Assembly: GCF_020523825.1 (NCBI RefSeq)
Contig: NZ_JAJALK010000001.1
Coordinates: 558,001-622,000, forward strand
Source: Methylobacterium brachiatum
Lineage (GTDB): Bacteria; Pseudomonadota; Alphaproteobacteria; Rhizobiales; Beijerinckiaceae
Reading direction: 5' to 3'
Length of the DNA: 64,000 nt
Positions within the stretch are counted from its first letter, which is position 1. Each line of letters opens with the position of its first letter. A program made the position numbers and the translations under genes. Below the pieces are notes generated by a model that was not told the origin of the DNA, ran no database searches, and saw only the letters and a program-made list of their open reading frames with translations. This document shows positions 48,357 to 59,147 of the stretch, in pieces.

Positions 48357-49589
48357 TCAGGCGTTCGCGGCCTTCTCGGGCTCACCGGAGCGCATCAGCG
48401 TGACGAAGCGCTCGAACAGGTAGTGGCTGTCGCGCGGGCCCGGCGAGGCTTCCGGGTGGTGCTGCACCGAGAAGGCGGGCCGGTCGGTGAGCGTCAGGCC
48501 GCAATTCGAGCCGTCGAACAGCGAGACATGGGTCTCGACCGCGCTGGCGGGCAGGCTGGCGGGATCCACCGCGAAGCCGTGATTCATCGACACGATCTCG
48601 ACCTTGCCGGTGGTCTTGTCCTTCACCGGGTGGTTCGCGCCGTGATGGCCCTGGCCCATCTTCACGGTCCGGCCGCCGAGCGCGAGGCCCATGAGCTGGT
48701 GCCCGAGGCAGATGCCGAAGGTCGGCACCTTCTCGTCGAGCAGCTTGCGTATCACCGGCACGGCGTAAGTGCCGGTCGCCGCCGGATCACCCGGGCCGTT
48801 GGAGAGGAACACGCCGTCGGGCTTCAGCGCCAGGATCTCCTCGGCGCTGGTGGTGGCCGGCACCACGGTGACGTCGCAGCCGGCCTGGGCGAGCAGCCGC
48901 AGGATGTTGCGCTTCACACCGTAATCGATCGCCACGACCTTCAGGCCCTCGCCGGGCGCGCGCTTGCCGTAGCCGTCGCCGAGCGCCCAGACCGTCTCCG
49001 ACCATTCCGTGGTCGCGCGGCTGGTCACCGGCGGCACGAGGTCGAGCCCCTCCATGGGGGCCAGGGCGGCGGCCCGGGCCTTCAGGGCCTCGCGGTCGAA
49101 CCGGCCCTCGGGATCGTTGGCGATCACGGCGTTGGGCATGCCGTTGTCGCGGATGCGCGCGGTGAGCGCCCGCGTGTCGATCCCGGTGATGCCGACGATG
49201 CCGCGGGCATCGAGCCAGCCGTCGAGATGCGACGAGGAGCGCCAGCTCGAAGGCTTGGTCACCGCCGAGGCGATGACGGTGCCGCGCACGCCGGAGGCCG
49301 GGGCCGCCTCGAGGCTCTCCAGATCCTCGTCGTTGGTGCCGACATTGCCGATATGCGGGAAGGTGAAGGTGACGATCTGCCCGGCATAGGACGGGTCGGT
49401 CAGGATCTCCTGGTAGCCGGTCATCGCCGTGTTGAAGCAGACCTCGCCGTCGGCGACGCCCGTCCGGCCGATGCCGAAGCCTTCGAGGATGGTCCCGTCC
49501 GCCAGAACCAGCAGGGCCGTCGCCACGGGCTCGGCCCAAGGCTCGGGGGCGGAGGGGCCGGAGGCCTGCGCGGCGGCGTCTTGCAGCAT
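48357..49589 (-). CDS. carA: Carbamoyl-phosphate synthase small subunit (glutamine amidotransferase)
   Basis: Releases ammonia from glutamine and channels it to CarB. The 410 residues have the N-terminal CarA domain (GxGIGRTGVADGEVCFNTAM-like) and a C-terminal class I amidotransferase. The catalytic Cys lies in FGICLGHQ and the His-Glu pair in VQHHPEASPG. The N-terminal 22 residues are a variable extension. It is not adjacent to carB: a membrane protein and a pseudoazurin gene lie between. Confidence 0.97.
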   Translation of the reverse strand: MLQDAAAQASGPSAPEPWAEPVATALLVLADGTILEGFGIGRTGVADGEVCFNTAMTGYQEILTDPSYAGQIVTFTFPHIGNVGTNDEDLESLEAAPASGVRGTVIASAVTKPSSWRSSSHLDGWLDARGIVGITGIDTRALTARIRDNGMPNAVIANDPEGRFDREALKARAAALAPMEGLDLVPPVTSRATTEWSETVWALGDGYGKRAPGEGLKVVAIDYGVKRNILRLLAQAGCDVTVVPATTSAEEILALKPDGVFLSNGPGDPAATGTYAVPVIRKLLDEKVPTFGICLGHQLMGLALGGRTVKMGQGHHGANHPVKDKTTGKVEIVSMNHGFAVDPASLPASAVETHVSLFDGSNCGLTLTDRPAFSVQHHPEASPGPRDSHYLFERFVTLMRSGEPEKAANA

Positions 49590-49781
49590 CGGGTCGGTCT
49601 CGCTTATGTGCGGCCGAAGGCAGGCACCGCGTTGCGGCGCGCTCGGCTGGCGGCATGATCGTGTGCGGCGCTCTTAGCGAGCGGCCCGCGATGGGGTCAA
49701 TGTGGCCCTGTGGCCGAAGCCGCTCAACACCCGCAAACTGCAGGCCAGCCCCCCGTTTCTCCCGTCGGAAGGTTTATCGAG

Positions 49782-50243
49782 ATGCTGCGCGCCCGCCTCA
49801 CCACCGAGATGAAGGAGGCCATGAAGGCCGGCGACAAGGACAAGCTCGCCACCGTGCGGATGATCCAGGCCGCCCTGAAGGACAAGGATATCGAGGCCCG
49901 CGGCCTCGGCAAGGAGCCGGCCTCCGACGAGGAGATCCTGTCGCTCCTCCAGAAGATGATAAAGCAGCGGACCGAATCCGCCTCGGTCTACGAGCAGGGC
50001 GGACGCCCGGAACTCGCCGCCAACGAGCGCGCCGAGATCGCGATCATCGAGGCGTTCCTGCCCAAGCAGATGGACGAGGCCGAGATGAAGGCGGCGGTCG
50101 ATGCCGCGATCCTCGAGACCGGCGCCGCCGGCCAGAAGGACATGGGCAAGGTCATCGCCGCCCTGAAGGGCACCTTCGCGGGCCGGATGGATTTCGGCAA
50201 GGCGAGCGGGCTGGTGAAGGCCGCGCTGGCGGCCAAGGGCTGA
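49782..50243 (+). CDS. yqeY: YqeY-like (GatB C-terminal-domain) protein
   Basis: A 153-residue protein of the GatB/YqeY family: LRARLTTEMKEAMKAGD at the start and AFLPKQMDEAEMKAAVD further on, ending in a helical tRNA-binding-like domain. In many bacteria it lies upstream of dnaG or rpoD, as here, and is thought to assist charged-tRNA handling; the function is not established. The ATG at 49782 follows GGAAGG by nine bases. The frame opens earlier at 49710, but that part has no family similarity. Confidence 0.9.
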   Translation: MLRARLTTEMKEAMKAGDKDKLATVRMIQAALKDKDIEARGLGKEPASDEEILSLLQKMIKQRTESASVYEQGGRPELAANERAEIAIIEAFLPKQMDEAEMKAAVDAAILETGAAGQKDMGKVIAALKGTFAGRMDFGKASGLVKAALAAKG

Positions 50244-50364
50244 GGCTCGGACCTCCGGCTCTCCCCGCAATCCCCCGCCCGATCGCGCCATCGATCGACC
50301 GGGCGGGACTCGGGCACCCCCGTCGCGCTATATCCAGCGGTCAAGCAATCGACCCGCAGGCCCC

Positions 50365-52263
50365 GTGCGCTATCCACCCCACATCCTGGAAGAGATCCGC
50401 GCCCGGCTGCCGGCCTCCTCCGTGGTCGGGCGGCGGGTGCAGCTCAAGAAGGCCGGCCGGGAATGGCGCGGCCTGTCGCCGTTCAACGCCGAGAAGACGC
50501 CGTCCTTCTACGTGAACGACCAGAAGCAGTTCTATCACTGCTTCTCCTCGTCCAAGCACGGCGACATCTTCACCTTCCTGATGGAGACCGAGGGGCTGAG
50601 CTTCCCCGAGGCGGTCGAGCGGCTGGCGAGCGAGGCCGGTGTCAGCCTGCCGGCGCCCACGGAGGACAACCGCGCCACCGAGCAGAAGCGCGCCGGTGCC
50701 ATCGAGGTCATGGAGATGGCCGCCCGGTGGTTCGAGGAGCGGCTGCGCTCGGGGCAGGGCAGCGAGGCCCGCACCTATCTCGAACGCCGGGGGCTCAAGG
50801 ACGAGACGCAGCGGGCCTTCCGGCTCGGCTACGCGCCGAACGAGCGCTACGCCCTGCGCGATCATCTGGCCGGGCAGGGGGTCGACAAGGCGCTGATGGT
50901 CGAGCTCGGCCTGCTCGCCGGCGGCGAGGATGTCTCGGTCCCGTACGATTATTTCCGCGACCGGGTGATGTTCCCGATCACCGACACGCGCGGCCGGGTC
51001 GTCGCCTTCGGGGGGCGGGCGCTCTCCAAGGAGGTCCGCGCCAAGTACCTGAACTCCCCCGAGACGCCGCTCTTCCACAAGGGCCGCACGCTCTACAACC
51101 TGCACGGCGCCCGCAAGGCGGCGCACGAGCGCGGCTCGATCATCGCGGTCGAGGGCTATGTCGACGTCATCGCCATGACGCTGGCCGGCCATCCCGAGAC
51201 CGTGGCGCCGCTCGGCACCGCCCTCACCGAGGAGCAGCTCGCCCTGCTCTGGCGCCACGCCGACGAGCCGATCCTGTGCTTCGACGGCGACAAGGCCGGC
51301 CAGCGGGCGGCCTTCCGGGCCCTCGACATCGCGCTGCCGGCCCTCGAACCCGGCCGGTCCCTGCGGATCGCCCTGCTGCCCGGCGGCCAGGACCCCGACG
51401 ACCTCCTGCGCTCGGGCGGACCGGGCGCGATCGACCAGGTGCTGCAGGCGGCGCTGCCCCTGTCGGAACTGCTCTGGCGCCGGGCGCTCGAATCCGGCCC
51501 GGTCGACACGCCGGAGCGGCGGGCGGGGCTCACCCAGACGCTGCGCGCCACCGTCGCCACGATCCGCGACGAGACGGTGAAGCGCTATTATCGCGACGAC
51601 ATCGAGGAGCGGCTGCGCAGCCTGTCGCCCCGCGGCGCGCGTGCGGCCGGGCCCGGGCCGGGTCCGAAGGGGCAGGGCCGTCGCTTCACCCGGCCGGGCG
51701 AGCCGGTCTCGCCACGCATCACCGGCAGCCCCAGCGCCTCGATGACCGCTTCGGCGGGCTTCTCCGGGGCCGCGCCGGTGCGCGAGGCGGTGATCGCCGG
51801 CACGCTGCTGGTCCACCCCGAAATGCTGGCCGAGTTCGGCGACGAGGTCGCGGAACTCGACTTTGAGGATCCCGACGCCCGGGCGCTCCTGTCGGTCCTG
51901 GTCGCATGTGCCGCAGAGGACGGACAAACGAACGCCGACCTGTTGCAAAGCCGCATCACACGGGCCGGTCTCGGAGAGGCGGCGGAGCGGATTCTCGCGC
52001 TCGCCCGCTCGCGCGACCGCATTACGCTGTCTCCGCACGCCGATCCGCAGCAGCGCGGGGACGCTCTCAGACAGGCGATGATCTTGCACCGGCAGGCAGG
52101 AGCGCTACATAGCGAACTTCGCGAAGCACGGCAGGCGTTTGAGGACGATCCGACCGATGCCGGGTGGGCATGGCTCTGCGAAGTCAAGGCGAGGCTGGAG
52201 ACCGTCATCGCCGCCGAGGCTGAAGCCGACAAGCCGGTGTCGAACGACTCGACCGCCGCATGA
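50365..52263 (+). CDS. dnaG: DNA primase DnaG with degenerate zinc-ribbon
   Basis: Makes RNA primers for the replisome; 632 residues. The zinc domain (about 30-75), RNA-polymerase/TOPRIM domain (AVEGYVDVIAM, CFDGDKAGQRAA, about 255-345) and C-terminal helicase-binding domain are present. The four zinc ligands of E. coli DnaG (Cys40, His43, Cys61, Cys64) read Ser38, Asn41, Cys59 and Ser62 here: three of four are lost, in a region otherwise well aligned (PFNAEKTPSF). The start is a GTG at 50365. It lies between yqeY and rpoD, the conserved macromolecular-synthesis order. Confidence 0.96.
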   Translation: MRYPPHILEEIRARLPASSVVGRRVQLKKAGREWRGLSPFNAEKTPSFYVNDQKQFYHCFSSSKHGDIFTFLMETEGLSFPEAVERLASEAGVSLPAPTEDNRATEQKRAGAIEVMEMAARWFEERLRSGQGSEARTYLERRGLKDETQRAFRLGYAPNERYALRDHLAGQGVDKALMVELGLLAGGEDVSVPYDYFRDRVMFPITDTRGRVVAFGGRALSKEVRAKYLNSPETPLFHKGRTLYNLHGARKAAHERGSIIAVEGYVDVIAMTLAGHPETVAPLGTALTEEQLALLWRHADEPILCFDGDKAGQRAAFRALDIALPALEPGRSLRIALLPGGQDPDDLLRSGGPGAIDQVLQAALPLSELLWRRALESGPVDTPERRAGLTQTLRATVATIRDETVKRYYRDDIEERLRSLSPRGARAAGPGPGPKGQGRRFTRPGEPVSPRITGSPSASMTASAGFSGAAPVREAVIAGTLLVHPEMLAEFGDEVAELDFEDPDARALLSVLVACAAEDGQTNADLLQSRITRAGLGEAAERILALARSRDRITLSPHADPQQRGDALRQAMILHRQAGALHSELREARQAFEDDPTDAGWAWLCEVKARLETVIAAEAEADKPVSNDSTAA

Positions 52264-52463
52264 CGGCTGTGCGATGGCGGTGGCGACGGGCAGAGCCGCG
52301 CCATAGTTAACATTCGGTCAAGCCTCGGGCTTGCATACGGAACCCGACGACCCAAGGCGTCCGGAGCAATCCGGAGCCACTCGCAAGTATCGCGGCGCCG
52401 ACGGCGTGGAGCGGCCTTCTTCAGGCCTCCGCAGCGCGCCGCATCCGAAACAATAGGCTGATC

Positions 52464-54464
<2,001 letters not shown>

Positions 54465-54541
54465 GCCCCCGTCGCGGCCCCCGCGGCGCCTCTCCCTACG
54501 ACCGCGCAGCCACGGGGTTGCGCGGCATCCACAGTGGCGCC

Positions 54542-55801
54542 ATGCTCGAACGCCGCCCGCCAACGCCCGGATTGCCGACGGCCTTCGCGGACGGGTCCGA
54601 GGCCGACGACGTGCCCTTCGGCGCGCTCCAGCCCTCCGTGGGCATACGCGACTGGCTGCTGGGCGAGGGCGCCCGGCTGCAGAAGGCCGAAGACATGCTC
54701 TCCGGCCTCGCCGAGCGGCTGATCGCCATCGGCGTGCCGGTGGACCGGGCCTCCACGGCGATCGATACCTTGCACTCGGAATATGCCGGGGTCGGGCGCG
54801 TCTGGACCCGGGACGGCGGCACCAGCGTGCGCCTGTTCCCGCACGGCGGCCGCTCGCAGGAGGCCTATCTCAACAGCCCGTTCCACACGGTCCACGAGAC
54901 CGGCGAATGGCTGATCCTCGACGTCGCCGAGACGCCGGACGACGCCTTCGCGATCATCCCGGACCTGAAGACTGGCGGCTACACCCATTACGTCGTCGCG
55001 CCGCTCTTCTTCACCAACGGCACCAAGAACGGGATCACCTTCGCCACCAAGGCGCCGGAAGGGTTCGGCGACGACGACATCGCGATCATGCGCTTCGTCA
55101 TGCCGGCGCTCGCAGCCGTGGTGGAGATGCGCGTCCTCAACAAGCAGCTCGATCATGTCTTGCGGCTCTATGTCGGCGACGAGCCGCACCGCGCGATCCT
55201 GGCGGGCGATATCCGCCGCGGGCAGGTGACGCGGATCCGCTCGGCGATCCTGTTCGCCGACATGCGCGACTACACCCGCACCTCCGCCGACATGACCCCC
55301 GAGGAGGCGGTGGGGCTGCTCAACGTGTTCTTCGACTGCCTCGTGCCGCCGATCGAGCGTGAGGGCGGCGAGGTCCTGAAATATCTGGGCGATGGCCTGC
55401 TGGCGATCTTCCGGGAATCCGGCGACGATCTCGGGGGCGCCGCCAAGGGCGCGCTCACCGCGGCCCAGAACGCTTTGGCCGCCCTCGACGAGGCCAACGC
55501 CCTCCACCAATTCTCGGTGCCGGTGGCGGCGGGAATCGCGCTGCACCACGGCGAGGCCGCTTACGGCAATGTCGGCTCCGGCTCGCGTCTCGACTTCACG
55601 GTGATCGGCCGGGACGTGAATCTCGCGAGCCGGCTCGCCCAGCTCAACCGCCTCCTGGGCGAGCCGCTTCTGATGTCGAAACCGTTCGTGGATTTCCTCT
55701 GGGGCGATCCGGTGCCGCTCGGCGAGCATGTGCTGGACGGCTTCCGCGAGCCCATGGCGGTGTTCCGGCCGAAATTCCTGCGGCCGCGCGCGCCGAGCTG
55801 A
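54542..55801 (+). CDS. Class III nucleotide cyclase with N-terminal GAF-like sensor
   Basis: A 419-residue adenylate or guanylate cyclase. Residues about 40-205 form a GAF-like ligand-binding fold. The catalytic domain starts near 233 ([11 protein letters not shown], first metal Asp), with the second metal Asp in KYLGDGL, a substrate Lys in EVLKYLGDG, and the transition-state Asn and Arg in NLASRL. All catalytic residues are present. The Lys and the DFT step favour ATP over GTP, but that is inference. No membrane part is seen. It may serve cyclic-nucleotide signalling that the CNB domain at 13668-15296 could read; the link is speculative. Confidence 0.9.
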   Translation: MLERRPPTPGLPTAFADGSEADDVPFGALQPSVGIRDWLLGEGARLQKAEDMLSGLAERLIAIGVPVDRASTAIDTLHSEYAGVGRVWTRDGGTSVRLFPHGGRSQEAYLNSPFHTVHETGEWLILDVAETPDDAFAIIPDLKTGGYTHYVVAPLFFTNGTKNGITFATKAPEGFGDDDIAIMRFVMPALAAVVEMRVLNKQLDHVLRLYVGDEPHRAILAGDIRRGQVTRIRSAILFADMRDYTRTSADMTPEEAVGLLNVFFDCLVPPIEREGGEVLKYLGDGLLAIFRESGDDLGGAAKGALTAAQNALAALDEANALHQFSVPVAAGIALHHGEAAYGNVGSGSRLDFTVIGRDVNLASRLAQLNRLLGEPLLMSKPFVDFLWGDPVPLGEHVLDGFREPMAVFRPKFLRPRAPS

Positions 55802-55927
55802 GCGGCGCGTCGTCTCCGCTCTTCCCTCCGTGCTATGACGGCCGCCGGCCGTTTGTTCGCCCCCGCTCGCGCCACCGGCGGGCGCCGGGGTTGACCGGCG
55901 CGCCCCGCGCGACCAGATCTATGCCTG

Positions 55928-56038
55928 TTCCAGGGAGATCCCCGGCAAGGGGCTGAGAAACCGCTGGCACGTCCACCCGGACCTGCGGCGCGGAAATCCT
56001 TTGAACCTGATCCGGCTCATACCGGCGTAGGGATTGGA
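55928..56038 (+). promoter_or_regulatory. TPP riboswitch (THI element) upstream of thiO
   Basis: The two conserved blocks of the thiamine-pyrophosphate riboswitch are present: CTGAGA at 55953-55958 in the pyrimidine-sensing arm, and ACCTGATCCGG (56005-56015) with ATACCGGCGTAGGGAT (56018-56033) in the pyrophosphate-sensing arm. A closing stem of TCCA near 55929 with TGGA near 56035 is plausible, and CCCC-GGCAA-GGGG (55940-55952) forms an arm hairpin. About 78 bases separate it from the thiO start, room for an expression platform that blocks initiation or ends transcription when TPP is bound. Confidence 0.95.
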
Positions 56039-56115
56039 CCGCGGCCGCCCGACAGGCAGGCCACAGCTTCGCACCGAAGCAGACGGCCCGATCTTCGCGA
56101 CGGAAATCCGCGGAG

Positions 56116-57339
56116 ATGACTTTGGCCTATGACCGCCCCGTTTCACCGATCGGACGCCGCCGTAGCCCGGCCGGCCTGGCCGCGCAGGATTCCCTGCCCG
56201 CGCGGGCCGATGTCGTCATCGTCGGCGGTGGGCTGATCGGTCTGTCGATCGCGTGGCGTCTCGCCCGGGCGGGCCGCGCGGTGGTCGTGGTCGAGCGTGA
56301 CACGATCGGGGCCGGCGCGAGCCTGGCCGCCACCGGCATGCTCGCCCCGGCCGCCGAGCACGAGCCCGGCTCGGATCCGCTCCTGCCGCTCGCCCTCGAA
56401 TCGCTGCGGCTCTGGCCGGCTTTCCGCGACGCGCTGGAGGCGGAGACCGGACTACCGATCGACTATCGGCCGGACGGGACCGTCGTGGTCGCCATCGGCC
56501 GCGACGAGGTCGAGCGCCTGCGCTTCCGCTACGACCTGCAGCGCCGGTCCGGGCTCGACGCCCAGTGGCTGCCGGGCACAGAGGTACGCCGCCTGGAGCC
56601 GGGCCTGCGCCCCTCCGTCACGGCCGGCGTCCATTGCCCGATGGATCACCAGGTCGATCCGCGTCTCGTCATGGCGGCGCTGGCCGAGGCCTGCCGGCGC
56701 GCCGGCGTGATCCTGGTGGAACGCACAGCCGTCACCGGGCTCGACTGGTCCGGCGGGGCGGTCACCGGTCTCCGCGCGGGCGATCAGGGCGTGGCGGCCG
56801 GCACGGTCGTCCTCGCTTCGGGCGCCTGGAGCGGGGAGGGCGGCCTGCTGCCCGAGAGCCTCGCCCTGCCGGTGCGCCCGCTTAAGGGCCAGTCTCTGGC
56901 CCTGCGCACCAATGCCCGCACCGGCACGCTCAGTCGGATGATCTGGACCGAGCAGGTCCACATGGCGCCGAAGAGCGACGGCCAGCTCATCGTCGGCGCA
57001 ACCGTGGAGGATTGCGGCTTCCGTCCGGGCGTCACCGCCGGCGGCCTCTACGCGCTGCTCGAGGGCGCCCGCCGGGTCCTGCCGGGCATCGAAGAGATGG
57101 AGGTCGAGGCCGTGTGGAGCGGCTACCGTCCGACCTCGGACGACGATGCGCCGATCATCGACACCCTCGCGCCGGGCCTGGTCGCCGCCACCGGCCATCA
57201 CCGCAACGGCTACCTGCTCGCTCCGGTCACCGCCGATGCGGTGGCCGAACTCGTCACGCGGGGTGCGCTGCCGGACATCGCCAGACCGTTCACCCGGGCG
57301 CGCTTCGACCAACCCGAACCCCGGAGGGCCTCGGCATGA
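56116..57339 (+). CDS. thiO: Glycine oxidase ThiO
   Basis: FAD enzyme that oxidises glycine to the imine used for the thiazole half of thiamine. The 407 residues have the FAD-binding [17 protein letters not shown] and family blocks such as GATVEDCGF and [11 protein letters not shown]. It is the first gene after the TPP riboswitch. The ATG at 56116 lies directly against GGAG, so a TTG at 56122, six bases on, may be the true start. The stop overlaps thiS by ATGA. Confidence 0.93.
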   Translation: MTLAYDRPVSPIGRRRSPAGLAAQDSLPARADVVIVGGGLIGLSIAWRLARAGRAVVVVERDTIGAGASLAATGMLAPAAEHEPGSDPLLPLALESLRLWPAFRDALEAETGLPIDYRPDGTVVVAIGRDEVERLRFRYDLQRRSGLDAQWLPGTEVRRLEPGLRPSVTAGVHCPMDHQVDPRLVMAALAEACRRAGVILVERTAVTGLDWSGGAVTGLRAGDQGVAAGTVVLASGAWSGEGGLLPESLALPVRPLKGQSLALRTNARTGTLSRMIWTEQVHMAPKSDGQLIVGATVEDCGFRPGVTAGGLYALLEGARRVLPGIEEMEVEAVWSGYRPTSDDDAPIIDTLAPGLVAATGHHRNGYLLAPVTADAVAELVTRGALPDIARPFTRARFDQPEPRRASA

Positions 57340-57548
57340 AGCTTCTGGTGAACGGAGAACCGCGGGATCTCGCGGTCGAGACCGTCGCGGCCCTGTTCCG
57401 GGCCGAGGCGGAGGAGATCGGCATCGAGAGCCCGCAGGGCGTCGCCATAGCGCTGAACGGGCGCGTGCTGCGCCGCCGGGACTGGGACGAGACGCCGGTC
57501 ACCGAGGGCGACCGCGTCGAGATCGTCCGCGCCATGCAAGGAGGTTGA
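57336..57548 (+). CDS. thiS: Sulfur-carrier protein ThiS
   Basis: Ubiquitin-fold sulfur carrier of thiamine thiazole synthesis, 70 residues, ending in the Gly-Gly that is thiocarboxylated (RAMQGG). Its ATG overlaps the thiO stop (ATGA) and thiG follows 2 bp after its stop, so translation in the operon is tightly coupled. The adenylating partner ThiF is not in this window. Confidence 0.95.
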   Translation: MKLLVNGEPRDLAVETVAALFRAEAEEIGIESPQGVAIALNGRVLRRRDWDETPVTEGDRVEIVRAMQGG

Positions 57549-57550
57549 TC

Positions 57551-58354
57551 ATGGACCAGAATGTCACGCCGCTGCGCGCCGAGGCCGAGGCGGATCGCTT
57601 CACCGTCGCGGGCGTCGAGTTGGCGTCCCGGCTGTTCATCGGCACCGCCGGCTACCCGACCCAGGCGATCATGCGCGACGCCGTCGCGGTCTCGGGGGCC
57701 GAGGTGGTGACCGCCTCGATCCGCCGGGTTTCGCTCCAGGGCCACGGCTCCGACACGGTGCGCATCCTCAAGGGCAAGCGCTTCCTGCCCAACACCGCCG
57801 GCTGCGAGACGGCCCGCGACGCGATCATGACCGCCGAGCTCGCCCGCGAGGCGCTCGACACCAACTGGATCAAGGTCGAGGTGATCGGCGATCGCGAGAC
57901 CCTCTACCCGGACGTGGCCGAGCTGATCGAAGCCTGCCGCCACCTCGTGGACGAAGGCTTCGTGGTGCTGCCCTATTGCAACGACGATCCGGTGGTCTGC
58001 CAGCGCCTGGAGGATCTCGGCTGCGCCGCGATCATGCCGATGGGCTCGCTGATCGGCTCCGGCATGGGGGTGGCCAACCCGGCCAATATCGAGTTGATCT
58101 GCCGCCGGGCCGGGGTGCCGGTGATCGTCGATGCCGGCATCGGCACGGCTTCCGACGCGGTGATCGCCATGGAGCTGGGCGCGGCCGCCTGCCTGATCAA
58201 CACCGCGATCGCCAAGGCCGACGACCCGGTCCGGATGGCCCGCGCCATGGGCCGGGCCGTCGAGGCCGGGCGCGACGCCTATCTTGCCGGCCGGATCCCG
58301 CGCCGGGGCAGGGCCGACCCGTCGAGCCCGCAGCTCGGCCTCGTCGGCTCGTGA
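57551..58354 (+). CDS. thiG: Thiazole synthase ThiG
   Basis: TIM-barrel enzyme that builds the thiazole phosphate from DXP, ThiS-thiocarboxylate and the glycine imine. The 267 residues contain the Schiff-base lysine in [22 protein letters not shown], and the phosphate-binding [11 protein letters not shown] and [13 protein letters not shown]. The length is normal. Its stop overlaps the thiE start (GTGA). Confidence 0.96.
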   Translation: MDQNVTPLRAEAEADRFTVAGVELASRLFIGTAGYPTQAIMRDAVAVSGAEVVTASIRRVSLQGHGSDTVRILKGKRFLPNTAGCETARDAIMTAELAREALDTNWIKVEVIGDRETLYPDVAELIEACRHLVDEGFVVLPYCNDDPVVCQRLEDLGCAAIMPMGSLIGSGMGVANPANIELICRRAGVPVIVDAGIGTASDAVIAMELGAAACLINTAIAKADDPVRMARAMGRAVEAGRDAYLAGRIPRRGRADPSSPQLGLVGS

Positions 58355-58977
58355 GGAGCTTGCCGGCGCCGCTCCTGGCGGTGACGGACCGGCAGGGGCT
58401 GTCGCGTCCGCTGATGGAGACCGTGCAGGCGCTGCTCGACGGCGGCGTGCGCTGGGTCTGGTTCCGCGACCGTGATCTCGAGCCGGAGGCGCGCTGCGCG
58501 CTCGGCGCCGACGTAGCCGGCCGGATCCGCGCGGCGGGCGCATTCCTGACGGTCGGCGGCGATGTCGCGCTGGCCCAGGCTCTCGGTGCCGATGGGGTGC
58601 ATCTCGGTGGCGCGACCGGGCCGGATGCAGTTGCGGAGGCCCGCGCGGCGCTCGGGCCAGACGCCCTGATCGGCGTCTCGGCCCATGCACCCGTCGAGGT
58701 CGAAGCCGCCGCACTTGCCGGCGGCGACTACGTCACCCTGAGCCCGATCTATCCCACCGCCAGCAAGCCCGGCTACGGCCCGGCCCTGGGCCCGGACGGC
58801 ATCGCAGCGGCCTGCCGCGCCGGCTTGCCGGTGGTCGCGCTCGGCGGCATCACGCCGGATCGAATCCCGGAATGCCGGGATGCCGGGGCGGCCGGCATCG
58901 CCGTGATGGGCGGGCTCATGCGTGCGCCCGACCCCGCCGCCGCGGCCCGGGCCTTCCTCGCCCCCTGGGCTGAGTAA
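58351..58977 (+). CDS. thiE: Thiamine-phosphate synthase ThiE
   Basis: Joins the pyrimidine and thiazole moieties to thiamine phosphate. The 208-residue TIM barrel has [13 protein letters not shown] at the N terminus, [29 protein letters not shown] and the C-terminal [14 protein letters not shown]. The start is the GTG at 58351, overlapping the thiG stop (GTGA), which makes thiO-thiS-thiG-thiE one operon under the TPP riboswitch. An 11-base C run follows at 58982. Confidence 0.93.
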   Translation: MRSLPAPLLAVTDRQGLSRPLMETVQALLDGGVRWVWFRDRDLEPEARCALGADVAGRIRAAGAFLTVGGDVALAQALGADGVHLGGATGPDAVAEARAALGPDALIGVSAHAPVEVEAAALAGGDYVTLSPIYPTASKPGYGPALGPDGIAAACRAGLPVVALGGITPDRIPECRDAGAAGIAVMGGLMRAPDPAAAARAFLAPWAE

Positions 58978-59147
58978 GCGGCCCCCCCCCCCGCGTCGTT
59001 CTCGAACGCTGAGCACGATCCTGCCCTGGGAGTCCGCGCCCTGCGTCGCCGCGATCAGCCCGCGGGGCGGATGAGGCGCCGACCGAACACGGGCGCAGGT
59101 CGTCAGCCGCAGCAAACTATGTCTCAATCCGCCCCCCGATTCGGAGG

